From the NCBI RefSeq assembly GCF_010645065.1, contig NZ_JAADZW010000015.1:1-64000 (forward strand): a stretch of DNA of 64,000 nt. The letters are read 5' to 3'. Positions 27,681 to 37,923 of the stretch are shown piece by piece; positions within the stretch are counted from its first letter, which is position 1, and the number at the start of each line of letters is the position of its first letter. Below the pieces are notes generated by a model. The model saw only the letters and a program-made list of their open reading frames with translations. It searched no databases and was not told the DNA's origin. Origin of the DNA: Flavobacterium fluviatile (lineage in GTDB: Bacteria; Bacteroidota; Bacteroidia; Flavobacteriales; Flavobacteriaceae). The position numbers and the translations under genes were made by a program.

Positions 27681-30353
27681 ATGAGATTGATAAAACTAAC
27701 CTCTTTCCTATGTACCCTGTTTTTTATAACAGCCAACAGCCATGCTCAAAAAGTAGGCAGTCATCCGCGTTTGTTTGTGGAACAAAATGACAAAGCCGCT
27801 GTATTGCAAAAAATAGAAACAGAAGAATGGGCTAAAAAATCATGGGAAAAGTTATTATCCGAAATTAATCCCTATGTCAATCGCCATGTGAGTGATCCCG
27901 AGTGGATTGTTTCGCGATTGGCGATGTATTGGAAAAAAGGCGAACATTACACCCAATGCTATATTAAAAACCAAAATTGGGATTACGGCGAAGGCAACGC
28001 ACCTATTCCTACAGTGCGACTACCCGGTATGCGTACCTGGAATGATTATGTGAATGTGCCTTTAGCAGACCGAATTCCGTATAATGAAACTGGGGATTTG
28101 TTAGGGATCAGTCGTTCGAAAAGCGATAAAACACCGGTTTTGATTCCGTATAAAGAAACGGGGCACATGATACGTGCCAATAATATGGAGATTTTGCAAT
28201 TGGCTGAAAAAGCTTCTTTTGCTTATTTCGTAACCCAGGAAGAAAAATACGCTAAATTCTCCGCCGATATTTTATGGACGTGGTTGCTTGGGACCTATTA
28301 TATGAATCCACCCCTTGACCCACAAAAATCTTCGGGTGGTCGTGGTGGTTATGAAAAAGGTGGAATTTTAGGATATTACGATTACGAAGTAATTCATGAC
28401 GACCGACAAATTCCGACAGCGGCCATCTATGATTTTGTACACGATTATATGGTGCAACATCCGCATCCGCATTTGAAATCGATGCAAAAATCGACCGAAG
28501 AGGTAGCGGGAACGGTTTTTAAACGTTTTATCGAAATCGACTTGATTCGTGGTGGTAAGGTTGGGAATTGGAACGTGAATCGTTACAAAAACATCATCGG
28601 AAGCATGCTCGTTTTAGAGTCCAATGATTTTTATGCGGACAAAAAAGGAAAAGAATACTACATCCCGTTTTATACTGAAGATAGACCGTCGGATAATTTT
28701 GCTGGTTTGCCTGTTATTATGGATTTCTATAACAAAGAAACTGGTTTATGGCCGGAATCACCGGGTTATGCTACGGGCATGATTCCTACGGTTTTGGATA
28801 TGGGATTGCAATTGTATCGCGCAGGAGTCAATACGCTAGCAGGAAATCCTATTATATTGAAAGCCGCTATGGCTAATTTAGGTTGGCTGGACGCTCGCGG
28901 AAATTTGGTCGTCTTTGGTGATATGCGTGGGGGAGCGGCCGATATGTCTTCTTTTGAATCGCTATTGACGTATTCGACCTGGGAAAAAGACCCTGAAACG
29001 GCTAAAACAGTGGCAACTGTTATTCGCAAAAGCGTCGCCTCAGGGCAATACGACCGTAATAAATCCGATTGGAGAGGGATTGTTTTAAACCAAAGTTTAC
29101 CCGAATCTCCTAGCGATTTGCCGTACCACAATGCGGCTTATTCAGAATTTCACAGGCACTTAATTATGCGTAACGGCAATGACGAAAAAAATGGTTTGAT
29201 GTTTACCTTATACGGTGGGAAAAACAAATCACACCTTACGGCAAATGGCTTAGCGATGCAGTTTTACGGCAAAGGTTGGGCTATGGCGCCCGATGCTTCG
29301 GCTTACGAATCCTATTGGTCTTCGGATGCGCCTTATCATCGTGGGATTTTAGGTTCAAATACTATTGTGCCGGGTTATGCCGAAGGCGAAATTACCATCA
29401 ATGCGATGGATCCTAAAACCGATAAAGGTTCTTTTTATAATAGCGCGACAATCTCCAATCATTGTTCGTTTGCGGATGTTTCAGCCAACGAAAAACGTCG
29501 CTTGGTGGCTATGGTACGCACTTCTGAAACTACGGGTTATTATGTAGATATTTTTAGAAGCAATCAAGCAGATAATGATTATATTCATCATAATTTAGGG
29601 AATTCTGCAGTGTTAGAAACAGCCGAAAAGACACCCTTAGCTTTGCAAAAAACAAATGATTTAGGAACCAAATATGCCAAAGAATATTCTTTTTTTACGA
29701 ACCAACAAAAAGCGACTTATTCAAATGATTTCAGCGCTACTTGGACCACAACAGCGGTTTCTCCCGCTTTGCAGACGAGTATGTGGATGATGGGACAAAA
29801 AAACAGAGAATTGTATTTGGTAGATGCTCCTCCGACTACCCTGCGTACGGATGTTACGCCCGGGCAAGTGAACAAAAGTCCTGACTCAACACCTACTTTA
29901 ATCGTGCGTCAAAACAATAATAACGGTGAAAAAAATCCTTTTGTTGCTGTTTTTGAAAACTATAATGAAGGCGAAAAAAACATTGATAAAATTGAAAAAA
30001 TCGCCAATTCAGATCATTTTGTGAGTATTGTGGTGACTTCTAAAAACAGTACCCAATTCATTTGCAATGCGACGGACAACCAATTGTATCAACCTACGAA
30101 AGGGTTAAAATTTCAAGGTGTTTTTGGAATCGCTTCTGACGAAAATGAAAAATTCCAATATTTGTATTTAGGAAAAGGAAAAGCATTAGAAAAAGACGGT
30201 TTCAAACTAGAAGCGGTTAACGAAACCGTTTCAGCCGAATTAGTATTTGAAAGTGGTAAATATTATTATTCAGCTGACCAAGCGGTTTTGATTCAGTTGA
30301 AAAAAGGTAAAGCCAAAGAATATCCAGCGGGATATCACATTGAAATTAAGTAA
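27681..30353 (+). CDS. Large heparinase II/III-type polysaccharide lyase, paralogue 1
   Basis: An 890-residue exported protein (signal peptide ending near SHAQ) with an N-terminal toroid and a C-terminal beta-sandwich of the heparinase II/III type. It shares with the proteins at 30367 and 43970 the opening SHPRLF, DPEWIVSRLAMYWK and PIPTVRLPG segments, the helix GNWNVNRYKNIIGSML and SHLTANGLAMQFYGKGW, but it is the most diverged of the three: the SHLTANG segment and the region after YNETGDLLG differ. It should cleave a uronic-acid linkage by beta-elimination, or it may have a changed role. I cannot give a PL number with confidence; families PL37 and PL40 have similar size and fold. Confidence 0.82.
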   Translation: MRLIKLTSFLCTLFFITANSHAQKVGSHPRLFVEQNDKAAVLQKIETEEWAKKSWEKLLSEINPYVNRHVSDPEWIVSRLAMYWKKGEHYTQCYIKNQNWDYGEGNAPIPTVRLPGMRTWNDYVNVPLADRIPYNETGDLLGISRSKSDKTPVLIPYKETGHMIRANNMEILQLAEKASFAYFVTQEEKYAKFSADILWTWLLGTYYMNPPLDPQKSSGGRGGYEKGGILGYYDYEVIHDDRQIPTAAIYDFVHDYMVQHPHPHLKSMQKSTEEVAGTVFKRFIEIDLIRGGKVGNWNVNRYKNIIGSMLVLESNDFYADKKGKEYYIPFYTEDRPSDNFAGLPVIMDFYNKETGLWPESPGYATGMIPTVLDMGLQLYRAGVNTLAGNPIILKAAMANLGWLDARGNLVVFGDMRGGAADMSSFESLLTYSTWEKDPETAKTVATVIRKSVASGQYDRNKSDWRGIVLNQSLPESPSDLPYHNAAYSEFHRHLIMRNGNDEKNGLMFTLYGGKNKSHLTANGLAMQFYGKGWAMAPDASAYESYWSSDAPYHRGILGSNTIVPGYAEGEITINAMDPKTDKGSFYNSATISNHCSFADVSANEKRRLVAMVRTSETTGYYVDIFRSNQADNDYIHHNLGNSAVLETAEKTPLALQKTNDLGTKYAKEYSFFTNQQKATYSNDFSATWTTTAVSPALQTSMWMMGQKNRELYLVDAPPTTLRTDVTPGQVNKSPDSTPTLIVRQNNNNGEKNPFVAVFENYNEGEKNIDKIEKIANSDHFVSIVVTSKNSTQFICNATDNQLYQPTKGLKFQGVFGIASDENEKFQYLYLGKGKALEKDGFKLEAVNETVSAELVFESGKYYYSADQAVLIQLKKGKAKEYPAGYHIEIK

Positions 30354-30366
30354 GAGCCATCTAAAA

Positions 30367-33150
30367 ATGAAGAAATTATTGCCCCTTTTAGCGGTGTTAT
30401 TGTTGATGATTCCATTATTTTCTATGGGACAAACGGCTTCGCATCCTAGAATTTTTACCACCAATGCCGATAAAGCCCAGTTTTTAGAAACCTTAAAAAC
30501 GGTGGCTTGGAAAAACAGTTTAGTGGAATCTAAAAAAGCCAAAGTTGAAAAGTACATCGCTATTTGCGAAAAAGATCCTACTTGGTTAGTGTCTCGCTTG
30601 CAAATGAATTGGAAAACCAAGCACAGCAAAATATTTTTAAAAGGTGGAAAATTTGACCATTCTGTAGGGAAAGCTCCTGTGCCGACTGTTCGTTTTTCAG
30701 GAACAAGAGACTGGGCTTCGGATTATGCACGTCCGAAGTTGGAAGATGTGATTCCGTATTTAGACGATCCGAGAGGACTTTTTTTAGCAAATAAAAAAGG
30801 GGTTAAAGAGTGGGTTCATCCGTCAAAAGTGGGCTTTACCATTGAAAAAATCAACGAACAAATTATGGATTTGGCAGCCGATGCCGCTTTCCTATATTGG
30901 GTTACGGGTGACGAAAAATACGCTCGTTTTGCCAAACCGGTTTTCGAGACCTACATGGAAGGTATGTACTATCTGGAAGCGCCTGTTGATTTGGAAAATG
31001 GAAATCAACAACGCATTTCGGGCTTAACCACCTTTGAGGTGATTCACGAAGGAATATTGGTGAAATTGGCCACGACTTACGACTTTTTGTATGATTTTAT
31101 AAAAAAAGAAAAAGTCAATATGCCGCACTGTGAAGCCGTTTTTCAAAAATGGGGAGACCAAATTATCGTGAACGGAATTCCAGACAACAATTGGAACCTA
31201 TTCCAAGCGCGTTTTTTGATGTATGTGGCGCTGGTGCTAGAGGATAACAGCCATTATAAAAATGGTAAAGGCCGTGAATATTATTTAGACCATACCTTCA
31301 CCACATCTACCGAAAGACAGTTGTCTATCAAAGAATCCTTGTTGGTTTACGACCAAGAAAACGGAATGTGGCCGGAATGTGCCACTTATTCGGTGCATGT
31401 GATTCAGTCGTTGTTGGATATTTTTACCTTGTTGGATCATTACACTAATAACAATGAATTATCCCAATATCCAATTGTCGAAAAAGCTGCTTTGGCTTCG
31501 TTCCAATATTTATTTCCGAATGGATATATGGTAGGTTTTGGCGATTCGAGTCACAAACCTTTGCCACCTGAAAATTTCGAATTGTTAATTTCAAATTATC
31601 GAAAGTATAAAAACGAAGAAAAAGAAACATTGCTATCCGGTTTGCTACAGCAAATGATTGCCAATGGCGAATACAAACGAAAAGCAGATGATTTGTTTGA
31701 ATTGTTTTTTTATGTAGACAATTTAAAAGCTGCTAGCTCAAAAGACGGTTTGGCCGAATTGACCACGCCAACTTTTTATGCTTCGAATGTGAGTATGTTT
31801 AATCAAAGAGTAGGTGTTGGAAAAGCCGCTACAATGGTTTCGACAGTCGGGTCTTACGGAAATCATTCGCATGCAAACGGAATTGCGATGGAGCTGTATG
31901 CCAATCAATATGTTTTAGGGCCAGATGCTGGTAAAGGGCCTAGTTATTGGCACACCGACCATAACAATTACTATTCGAAATTTCCAGCTCACAACACCGT
32001 AGTGGTCGATGGAATTTCCGATTATGGGGCGATGAGAGGGTGGCATCCGTTTAAATTGGAGAATTATTTTCCTAAAGTAGGTGAGATTCCTGCTTTTGAT
32101 AAATTAACCTTTGCTAATGTTTCTTTTTTTGAACCCAAAGCTAAAGCAAACCAACAGCGCTTTACGGCGATAATCAAATCGAACTCGAATCAAAGTTATA
32201 TTCTAGATGTTTTTCGGTCGAAAAAACAAAATGATGGAAAACAACGACACGATTATTTTTACCATAATTTAGGGCAAACACTTGAAATATTAGACAACAA
32301 TTCAAAAGCTGTTAATTTGACCAATACCGATGATTTTGGTTCTAAAAATGGCGACTTAAAAGCATACGATTATTTAAAAGAGAAAAAGAAAATCGAAACG
32401 GCTAATGATGTACAAGCTCTTTTTAGACTAAAAGCCAAAGGACAAGCAGATCATTTGATGAAATTGTGGATAAAAGGCAGTGATAATCAAAGCATCTATA
32501 CAGCCTTGGCACCCAAATCCAATGCGATTAGCAAAGGAACTGCACCATCGGAAGTGCTGAATGACCCGATGCAAACGTTGATTATAAAGCGTGAAGATTC
32601 GGCTTGGGACAATCCTTTTGCAATAGTGTATAATCCGTATATTGAGGGAGAAAAAAATCCGATTACGGCGGTAAAATACAGTTCGGTTAAAGAAAACCCT
32701 AGTACGCAATTGATTGAAGTGCTTTTAGATGATAAAAAAACAGTGGATACTATTGTTTTGAATACCAATGATGAAGCGATAACAGCACAAGATCATTGCT
32801 ACCAAAAAGGACTTTTTTCTATTAGTAGAAAGGAAAAAGAGGCTACCGCAATCAGCTATTTGTTTGTTTCGGGGATGTATAAGTTCGAGCAAAATGGCTG
32901 GGGCATTACGGCTTCGGGTGAAGCTGTTTCGGTATCGATTGAACGTTCTGGAAATTCCTTCGTTATAGAAAGCGATGGGCCTGTGTTGTTGCAAGTTCCT
33001 TTTTTAGAAGGTAAAAAATTGGCAAAAATCAATGTGTATGAAAATGATACAGTAGTCGATACCAGAGAAGGGCAAATCAACAGAGCCAATCCAGAGCAAC
33101 TCGAATTTAGATTGTCCAAAGCCACTAAAAAAGCCGTGATTGTTTTTTAA
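30367..33150 (+). CDS. Large heparinase II/III-type polysaccharide lyase, paralogue 2
   Basis: A 927-residue exported lyase. The ATG at 30367 (MKKLLPLL) starts a clear signal peptide; an ATG at 30340 would overlap the previous gene. It carries SHPRIFTT, DPTWLVSRLQMNWKTK, VGKAPVPTVRFSGTRDW and PKLEDVIPYLDDPRG, then NNWNLFQARFLMY, and in the sandwich GNHSHANGIAMELY and FPAHNTVVVDG, where the His residues are likely catalytic. It is clearly a sister of the protein at 43970 and more distant from 27681. Its stop codon overlaps a possible ATG of the next gene, so the lyase and the following esterase are coupled. Confidence 0.88.
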   Translation: MKKLLPLLAVLLLMIPLFSMGQTASHPRIFTTNADKAQFLETLKTVAWKNSLVESKKAKVEKYIAICEKDPTWLVSRLQMNWKTKHSKIFLKGGKFDHSVGKAPVPTVRFSGTRDWASDYARPKLEDVIPYLDDPRGLFLANKKGVKEWVHPSKVGFTIEKINEQIMDLAADAAFLYWVTGDEKYARFAKPVFETYMEGMYYLEAPVDLENGNQQRISGLTTFEVIHEGILVKLATTYDFLYDFIKKEKVNMPHCEAVFQKWGDQIIVNGIPDNNWNLFQARFLMYVALVLEDNSHYKNGKGREYYLDHTFTTSTERQLSIKESLLVYDQENGMWPECATYSVHVIQSLLDIFTLLDHYTNNNELSQYPIVEKAALASFQYLFPNGYMVGFGDSSHKPLPPENFELLISNYRKYKNEEKETLLSGLLQQMIANGEYKRKADDLFELFFYVDNLKAASSKDGLAELTTPTFYASNVSMFNQRVGVGKAATMVSTVGSYGNHSHANGIAMELYANQYVLGPDAGKGPSYWHTDHNNYYSKFPAHNTVVVDGISDYGAMRGWHPFKLENYFPKVGEIPAFDKLTFANVSFFEPKAKANQQRFTAIIKSNSNQSYILDVFRSKKQNDGKQRHDYFYHNLGQTLEILDNNSKAVNLTNTDDFGSKNGDLKAYDYLKEKKKIETANDVQALFRLKAKGQADHLMKLWIKGSDNQSIYTALAPKSNAISKGTAPSEVLNDPMQTLIIKREDSAWDNPFAIVYNPYIEGEKNPITAVKYSSVKENPSTQLIEVLLDDKKTVDTIVLNTNDEAITAQDHCYQKGLFSISRKEKEATAISYLFVSGMYKFEQNGWGITASGEAVSVSIERSGNSFVIESDGPVLLQVPFLEGKKLAKINVYENDTVVDTREGQINRANPEQLEFRLSKATKKAVIVF

Positions 33151-33173
33151 TGATAAAAGAGAAACTATTTTAC

Positions 33174-34043
33174 ATGAATAAATTTTTAACGATACTCATT
33201 CTAAGTGTGTTGACTTTTACAACAGCAAAAAGTCAAAGCCAGACAGCTTTAAAAACAAAGCCTGTTCAGGAATTGGTGTATAAAGAAGCGAGCGGTAGAC
33301 TTTTAAAACTGAGTTTTTACCACCCCGCTGATTTTGATGCCAACAAAAAATACCCAACAATGATTTTCTTTTTTGGCGGCGGCTGGATTGGAGGAAGCAT
33401 CACCCAATTTGAAGACCAAGCCCTCTATTTTGCTAGTAGAGGAATGATTACGATTTTAGCCGATTATAGAGTAAAAAAAACGGACAATACAAGCCCTTTT
33501 GACGCAGTAAAAGATGCAAAATCAGCGATGAGGTATATTAAAATACATGCAAACGAATTGCATATTGATACGGATAAAATCGTCGCAGCAGGCGGTTCTG
33601 CGGGCGGTCATTTGGCAGCAGCAACCACTTTACTTTCGGGACTAAACGAAGAAGGCGAAGATGTTTCCATTAGTACAAAAGCCAATGCGTTGGTCTTGTT
33701 TAATCCCGTGATTGATAATGGGCCTAATGGTTATGGATACGAGCGAATTGGCGATAGGTATATGGAAATTTCGCCGCTTCATGCTATTGAAAAAGGGGCG
33801 CCGCCTACCATATTCTTTTTAGGTACTAAGGATAAGCATATTCCGGTTGCAACAGCCGAAGCATATAAAGCAAAAATGGAAGCCATAGGTAGCCGCTGTG
33901 ACCTTTTTCTTTATGAAAATCAAGAACATGGTTTTTTTAATAAAGGAAAAAAACAAGGCGATAAATATTATATCGAAACAGTTCGTCAATCGGATTTGTT
34001 TTTAGCATCCCTAGGCTTTTTAAAAGGAAAACCCACTATATAA
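33174..34043 (+). CDS. Exported carboxylesterase-type alpha/beta hydrolase
   Basis: A 289-residue alpha/beta hydrolase of the BD-FAE/carboxylesterase type. It has the oxyanion motif FFFGGGWIGGS (HGGGW-like with Phe in place of His), the nucleophile elbow AAGGSAGGHLAA, and the His in ENQEHGFFNKG. I favour the ATG at 33174 (MNKFLTIL) because it opens the signal peptide; 33150 (overlapping the preceding stop, TAATG) is also possible and adds eight residues. It is likely to remove acetyl or other acyl groups from the substrate of the neighbouring lyase. A similar esterase lies at 55153. Confidence 0.85.
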   Translation: MNKFLTILILSVLTFTTAKSQSQTALKTKPVQELVYKEASGRLLKLSFYHPADFDANKKYPTMIFFFGGGWIGGSITQFEDQALYFASRGMITILADYRVKKTDNTSPFDAVKDAKSAMRYIKIHANELHIDTDKIVAAGGSAGGHLAAATTLLSGLNEEGEDVSISTKANALVLFNPVIDNGPNGYGYERIGDRYMEISPLHAIEKGAPPTIFFLGTKDKHIPVATAEAYKAKMEAIGSRCDLFLYENQEHGFFNKGKKQGDKYYIETVRQSDLFLASLGFLKGKPTI

Positions 34044-34062
34044 CTAACCAAGATTGCAATAA

Positions 34063-36423
34063 ATGAAAAGAATAAGTACGATAATGGCTCTTTTTGCGCT
34101 GTGTATTTCATACGCCATACCGCCTCAATCGGTGACGATTTATGTGTCGCAAAAAAGCACTACAAAAGGCGATGGTTCCAAGGAAAAACCTTTTGAAACC
34201 TTACAAGCGGCCATTGCCAAAGCAAGCCATGTAAAAGCAAAAGAGGCAAATGCCGCAGTTATAATTCATATTTTACCTGGCGAATACCGCTTGGCCGAAG
34301 CGATTGTGATTCCACCCGCCTTAAGCGGACTGACAATAGAAGGAACCGATGCTTCAGAAGTGAGCATCAAAGGTTCGGTGGTGCTGAAAACAAAATGGAA
34401 AAAATACAACCAAAACATCTATGTAACGGCAGTTCCTGAAAATGTGGATTTCGACCAATTGGTTGTCAATAACAAACCTCAAATTTTAGCGCGTTATCCC
34501 AATTATGACGAAAAAGCGCAGTATTGGCAAGGTTTTGCTGCCGATGCCATTTCGAAAGAACGCATCGCTACTTGGAAAAATCCCAAAGGCGCTTATTTTC
34601 ATGCACTGCATAGCGGTAAATGGGGCGGTTTTCATTACGTTATCACCGGCGTAAACAAAGATGGAACAGCTATTTTAGAGGGCGGTCAACAAAACAACCG
34701 AGGTTCTAAACCACACGAAGAATACCGTATGGTGGAAAACGTTTTTGAAGAGTTAGACAGCGCGGGCGAATGGTTTTTGGATAAACAAAAACACCTATTA
34801 TATTATTGGCCAACAAAAGAAGTAGCGCTTTCAGATGCGAAAATCGAAGTATCTGTACTAAAAGATTTGATTCAGTTAGTAGGCACATTGGAAAATCCAG
34901 TGAAAAATGTAACCATTAGCGGAATTACCTTTAGTCATACGCAGCGTACCTTTCTGGAAAAATTTGAGCCATTATTGCGCAGCGATTGGTCTATTTACCG
35001 TGGTAGTGTCTTGTTTTTTGAAGGAACCGAAAACTGCGTGGTCAAGGACAGCGAATTTGCTTATTTAGGCGGAAATGTCATCATGGCAAGCAAATACAAC
35101 AAAGGATTGCAAATTACAGGCAACCATATTCACGATAATGGCGCCAGTGCGGTTTCCTTTGTTGGAGATGCTTCGGCAGTGCGTTCCCCTTCGTTCAATT
35201 ACGGAAAATTTGTGCCTATGGCCGAAATGGATACACTTTCAGGACCTAAAAACGAATTGTATCCGCGTGAATGCTTGGTCAAAGATAATTTAATTCACCG
35301 AATAGGTAGAACCGAAAAACAAACTGCAGGCGTTCAAATATCGATGGCTATGGACATTACCGTAAGTCATAACAGTATTTACGATGTGCCTAGAGCAGGA
35401 ATCAATATTGGCGATGGGACTTGGGGAGGTCATATTTTAGAATTTAATGATGTGTTCAATACGGTATTGGAAACCAGCGATCACGGTTCGTTCAATTCTT
35501 GGGGCAGGGATCGTTTTTGGCACCCCAAACGCAATGTGATGGATAGTCTAACCACCGCCAATCCGAACATGCCCAAGTGGGATGCGATTAAAACAACGAT
35601 TATCCGCAACAACCGTTTTCGTTGTGACCACGGCTGGGATATCGATTTAGATGATGGTTCGTCGAATTATCATATTTACAATAACTTATTGTTGAATAGC
35701 GGATTGAAATTAAGAGAAGGTTTTTACCGTGTGGCCGAGAATAATATCATGGTCAACAATTCACTGCATCCGCATGTGTGGTTTGCCAAAAGCGAAGACG
35801 TTTTCAAACACAACATTGTTAGCGATGCGTACCAGGATGTAGGTTTGTTGGGTTGGGGAAAAGAGATGGATTATAATTTTTTTCCAAATGAAGAATCGAT
35901 GATGAAATCGCAATTGTATGGCAGGGATAAAAACAGTGCCTATGGCGATCCAAAATTTAAAAATCCCGCCCAAATGGATTTTAGCGTGGCAGCTAATTCA
36001 CCTGCGTTAAAAATTGGTTTCAAAAATTTCCCGATGGATCAGTTTGGGGTTCAAAAAGAAGCTTTCAAAAAAATAGCCAAAACGCCCGAAGTTCCCGTAA
36101 TCAAAGATCCATCTGAAAAGAAAAGCAGTCCAGAGGTGGCTTGGTTGCGCAATAACCTTAAAAGTGTCGATTCAGAGCAGGAACAATCCGCTTATGGATT
36201 AAATTCGCCAGAAGGGGTAATTGTATTGCGTATTTGGAATCAAAGTCCAGCGGTAAAAAATGATGGCATCAAAAAAGGCGATGTAATTCTACAAGCAGCA
36301 GGCAAGAAAGTCAAAAACGTACAAGATTTTTTCAAAATTAATTTGGAAAACAAAACAGACCAACTGGCTTTGGTAGTTATGCGAAATCAAGCCGAAAAAG
36401 AAATCACTATTAAAACAAAATAA
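34063..36423 (+). CDS. Parallel beta-helix enzyme, GH141-like, with C-terminal PDZ domain
   Basis: A 786-residue exported protein. It opens with VTIYVSQKSTTKGDGSKEKP, the typical start of right-handed beta-helix enzymes, then LVVNNKPQILARYPNYDE, WGGFHYVITGV and many helix rungs (NVTISGITFSHT, KGLQITGNHIHDNGAS, DITVSHNSIYDVPRAG). This style resembles GH141, a family with alpha-L-fucosidase and xylanase members. The last ~90 residues form a PDZ domain (PEGVIVLRIWNQSPAV, GIKKGDVILQAAGKKV). PDZ domains bind protein C-termini or peptides, so the enzyme may be tethered to a partner. Fucosidase activity is inference from the family resemblance and locus. Confidence 0.75.
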   Translation: MKRISTIMALFALCISYAIPPQSVTIYVSQKSTTKGDGSKEKPFETLQAAIAKASHVKAKEANAAVIIHILPGEYRLAEAIVIPPALSGLTIEGTDASEVSIKGSVVLKTKWKKYNQNIYVTAVPENVDFDQLVVNNKPQILARYPNYDEKAQYWQGFAADAISKERIATWKNPKGAYFHALHSGKWGGFHYVITGVNKDGTAILEGGQQNNRGSKPHEEYRMVENVFEELDSAGEWFLDKQKHLLYYWPTKEVALSDAKIEVSVLKDLIQLVGTLENPVKNVTISGITFSHTQRTFLEKFEPLLRSDWSIYRGSVLFFEGTENCVVKDSEFAYLGGNVIMASKYNKGLQITGNHIHDNGASAVSFVGDASAVRSPSFNYGKFVPMAEMDTLSGPKNELYPRECLVKDNLIHRIGRTEKQTAGVQISMAMDITVSHNSIYDVPRAGINIGDGTWGGHILEFNDVFNTVLETSDHGSFNSWGRDRFWHPKRNVMDSLTTANPNMPKWDAIKTTIIRNNRFRCDHGWDIDLDDGSSNYHIYNNLLLNSGLKLREGFYRVAENNIMVNNSLHPHVWFAKSEDVFKHNIVSDAYQDVGLLGWGKEMDYNFFPNEESMMKSQLYGRDKNSAYGDPKFKNPAQMDFSVAANSPALKIGFKNFPMDQFGVQKEAFKKIAKTPEVPVIKDPSEKKSSPEVAWLRNNLKSVDSEQEQSAYGLNSPEGVIVLRIWNQSPAVKNDGIKKGDVILQAAGKKVKNVQDFFKINLENKTDQLALVVMRNQAEKEITIKTK

Positions 36424-36452
36424 ACCCAGAATCAATTTAAAAACAAAAGAAA

Positions 36453-37823
36453 ATGAAAATAGTTAATCGATTAGTAGTTCTTGTATTAGTTACGTTATTA
36501 AATGTAAATACGGGAGTTGCTCAAAGTAAATCAAAAGTAAAAAAGCTGTCCGACGACGAGCGTATGGCGTGGTGGCGCGATGCCAAATTTGGAATGTTCA
36601 TCCATTGGGGCGCTTACTCGATTATTGGGGGGGAACGCGGTACTAAAATTGCAGGCGGTGGCGCAGAGTGGGCCATGGACAAACTGGATTATACCGTGAA
36701 GGATTACGAACAGTTTCCTAAAATGTTCAACCCTACCTTGTTTGATGCCGATGCTTGGGTAAAAATGGCCAAAGACGCGGGGATGAAGTATATTGTCATT
36801 ACCTCAAAACACCACGAAGGTTTTGCGTTATGGGATTCAAAAGTATCTAATTATGATGTGATGGATACGGCACCCTTCAAAAGGGATGTGATCAAAGAAT
36901 TGTCTGTCGCTTGTAAAAAAGCAGGGATTATTTTCTGTGTGTATTATTCGATTGTAGATTGGCATCATCCGCAAGCGCAAGGCAATTTGTATCCTAATTA
37001 TAACATTGCTCAACATGATGATCCATCGGTAGTGAATCCTGAATTTCCACAATATTTTAAAAACTACATGAAACCTCAGGTCAAAGAATTATTAACGAAC
37101 TATGGCGATATAGGCGTGGTTTGGTTCGATGGCGATTGGATTTCAGATTATACGACGGAGATGGGGAAAGAATTGTACAATTTCATTCGTGAGATTCAGC
37201 CGAATACGATTGTAAACAATAGAGTCGATAAAGGAAGAACCGGAATGGACGGAATGAACAACAAACCGGGACAGTTTGCGGGTGATTTTGGTACGCCTGA
37301 GCAAGAAATTCCAGATACAGGAATTGCTACTGATTGGGAAGCTTGTATGACAATGAATGGCACTTGGGGTTATAAACCATCCGATACGAATTGGAAAAGC
37401 AGTGAAGATTTAATTGAAAAATTAGTCGATATTGTTTCTAAAGGCGGTAACTTTTTATTGAACATCGGTCCTGACGGTTTCGGAAGATTTCCAGCAGAAA
37501 GTATTCGCCGTTTAGAGGCTATGGGACAATGGACCAAGAAAAACGGAGAAGCTATTTATGGCGCTTCGGCCAGTCCTTACGAAAAACCAAAATGGGGACG
37601 CTATACTAAAAAAGGCGATGTACTATATGCTCATGTTTTTAACTGGCCAAAAGATGGATTGTTAAAACTAAATAAAGACATTAAATTCAAAAAAGTGACT
37701 TTGTTGACGAATCCAGGAGTAGCGTTGAATGCACTAAAAACTTCAAGCGAAGTAGTGGTAGATGTACCAATGATGTCTCCAGACGCTCCCGTTACGGTTG
37801 TGAAAATTGAGTTGGCTAAATAA
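36453..37823 (+). CDS. GH29 alpha-L-fucosidase
   Basis: A 456-residue exported fucosidase with WWRDAKFGMFIHWGAYS, YIVITSKHHEGFALWDS and VVWFDGDW, in which the Asp (WFD) is the catalytic nucleophile. MTMNGTWGYK and VDIVSKGGNFLLNIGPDG follow. The C-terminal beta-sandwich (KPKWGRYTKKG, HVFNWPKDGLLKL, PVTVVKIELAK) is closely repeated at the start of the next protein. The signal peptide ends near GVAQ. It is probably the last gene of its transcript because a strong terminator follows. Confidence 0.94.
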   Translation: MKIVNRLVVLVLVTLLNVNTGVAQSKSKVKKLSDDERMAWWRDAKFGMFIHWGAYSIIGGERGTKIAGGGAEWAMDKLDYTVKDYEQFPKMFNPTLFDADAWVKMAKDAGMKYIVITSKHHEGFALWDSKVSNYDVMDTAPFKRDVIKELSVACKKAGIIFCVYYSIVDWHHPQAQGNLYPNYNIAQHDDPSVVNPEFPQYFKNYMKPQVKELLTNYGDIGVVWFDGDWISDYTTEMGKELYNFIREIQPNTIVNNRVDKGRTGMDGMNNKPGQFAGDFGTPEQEIPDTGIATDWEACMTMNGTWGYKPSDTNWKSSEDLIEKLVDIVSKGGNFLLNIGPDGFGRFPAESIRRLEAMGQWTKKNGEAIYGASASPYEKPKWGRYTKKGDVLYAHVFNWPKDGLLKLNKDIKFKKVTLLTNPGVALNALKTSSEVVVDVPMMSPDAPVTVVKIELAK

Positions 37824-37842
37824 TAAAAGCATTCGGTAGCTT

Positions 37843-37881
37843 AAAAAAGGCAAACAGCGATGAGTTGTTTGCCTTTTTTTT
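37843..37881 (+). terminator. Rho-independent terminator after GH29
   Basis: Stem AAAAGGCAAACA / TGTTTGCCTTTT with a 9-nt loop and a long T-run. It separates the GH29 gene from the SGNH gene that shares its C-terminal domain. Confidence 0.85.
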
Positions 37882-37923
37882 CATAAAAATCCAATAGTTA
37901 CACAAACGAAAATAATGTTCAGA

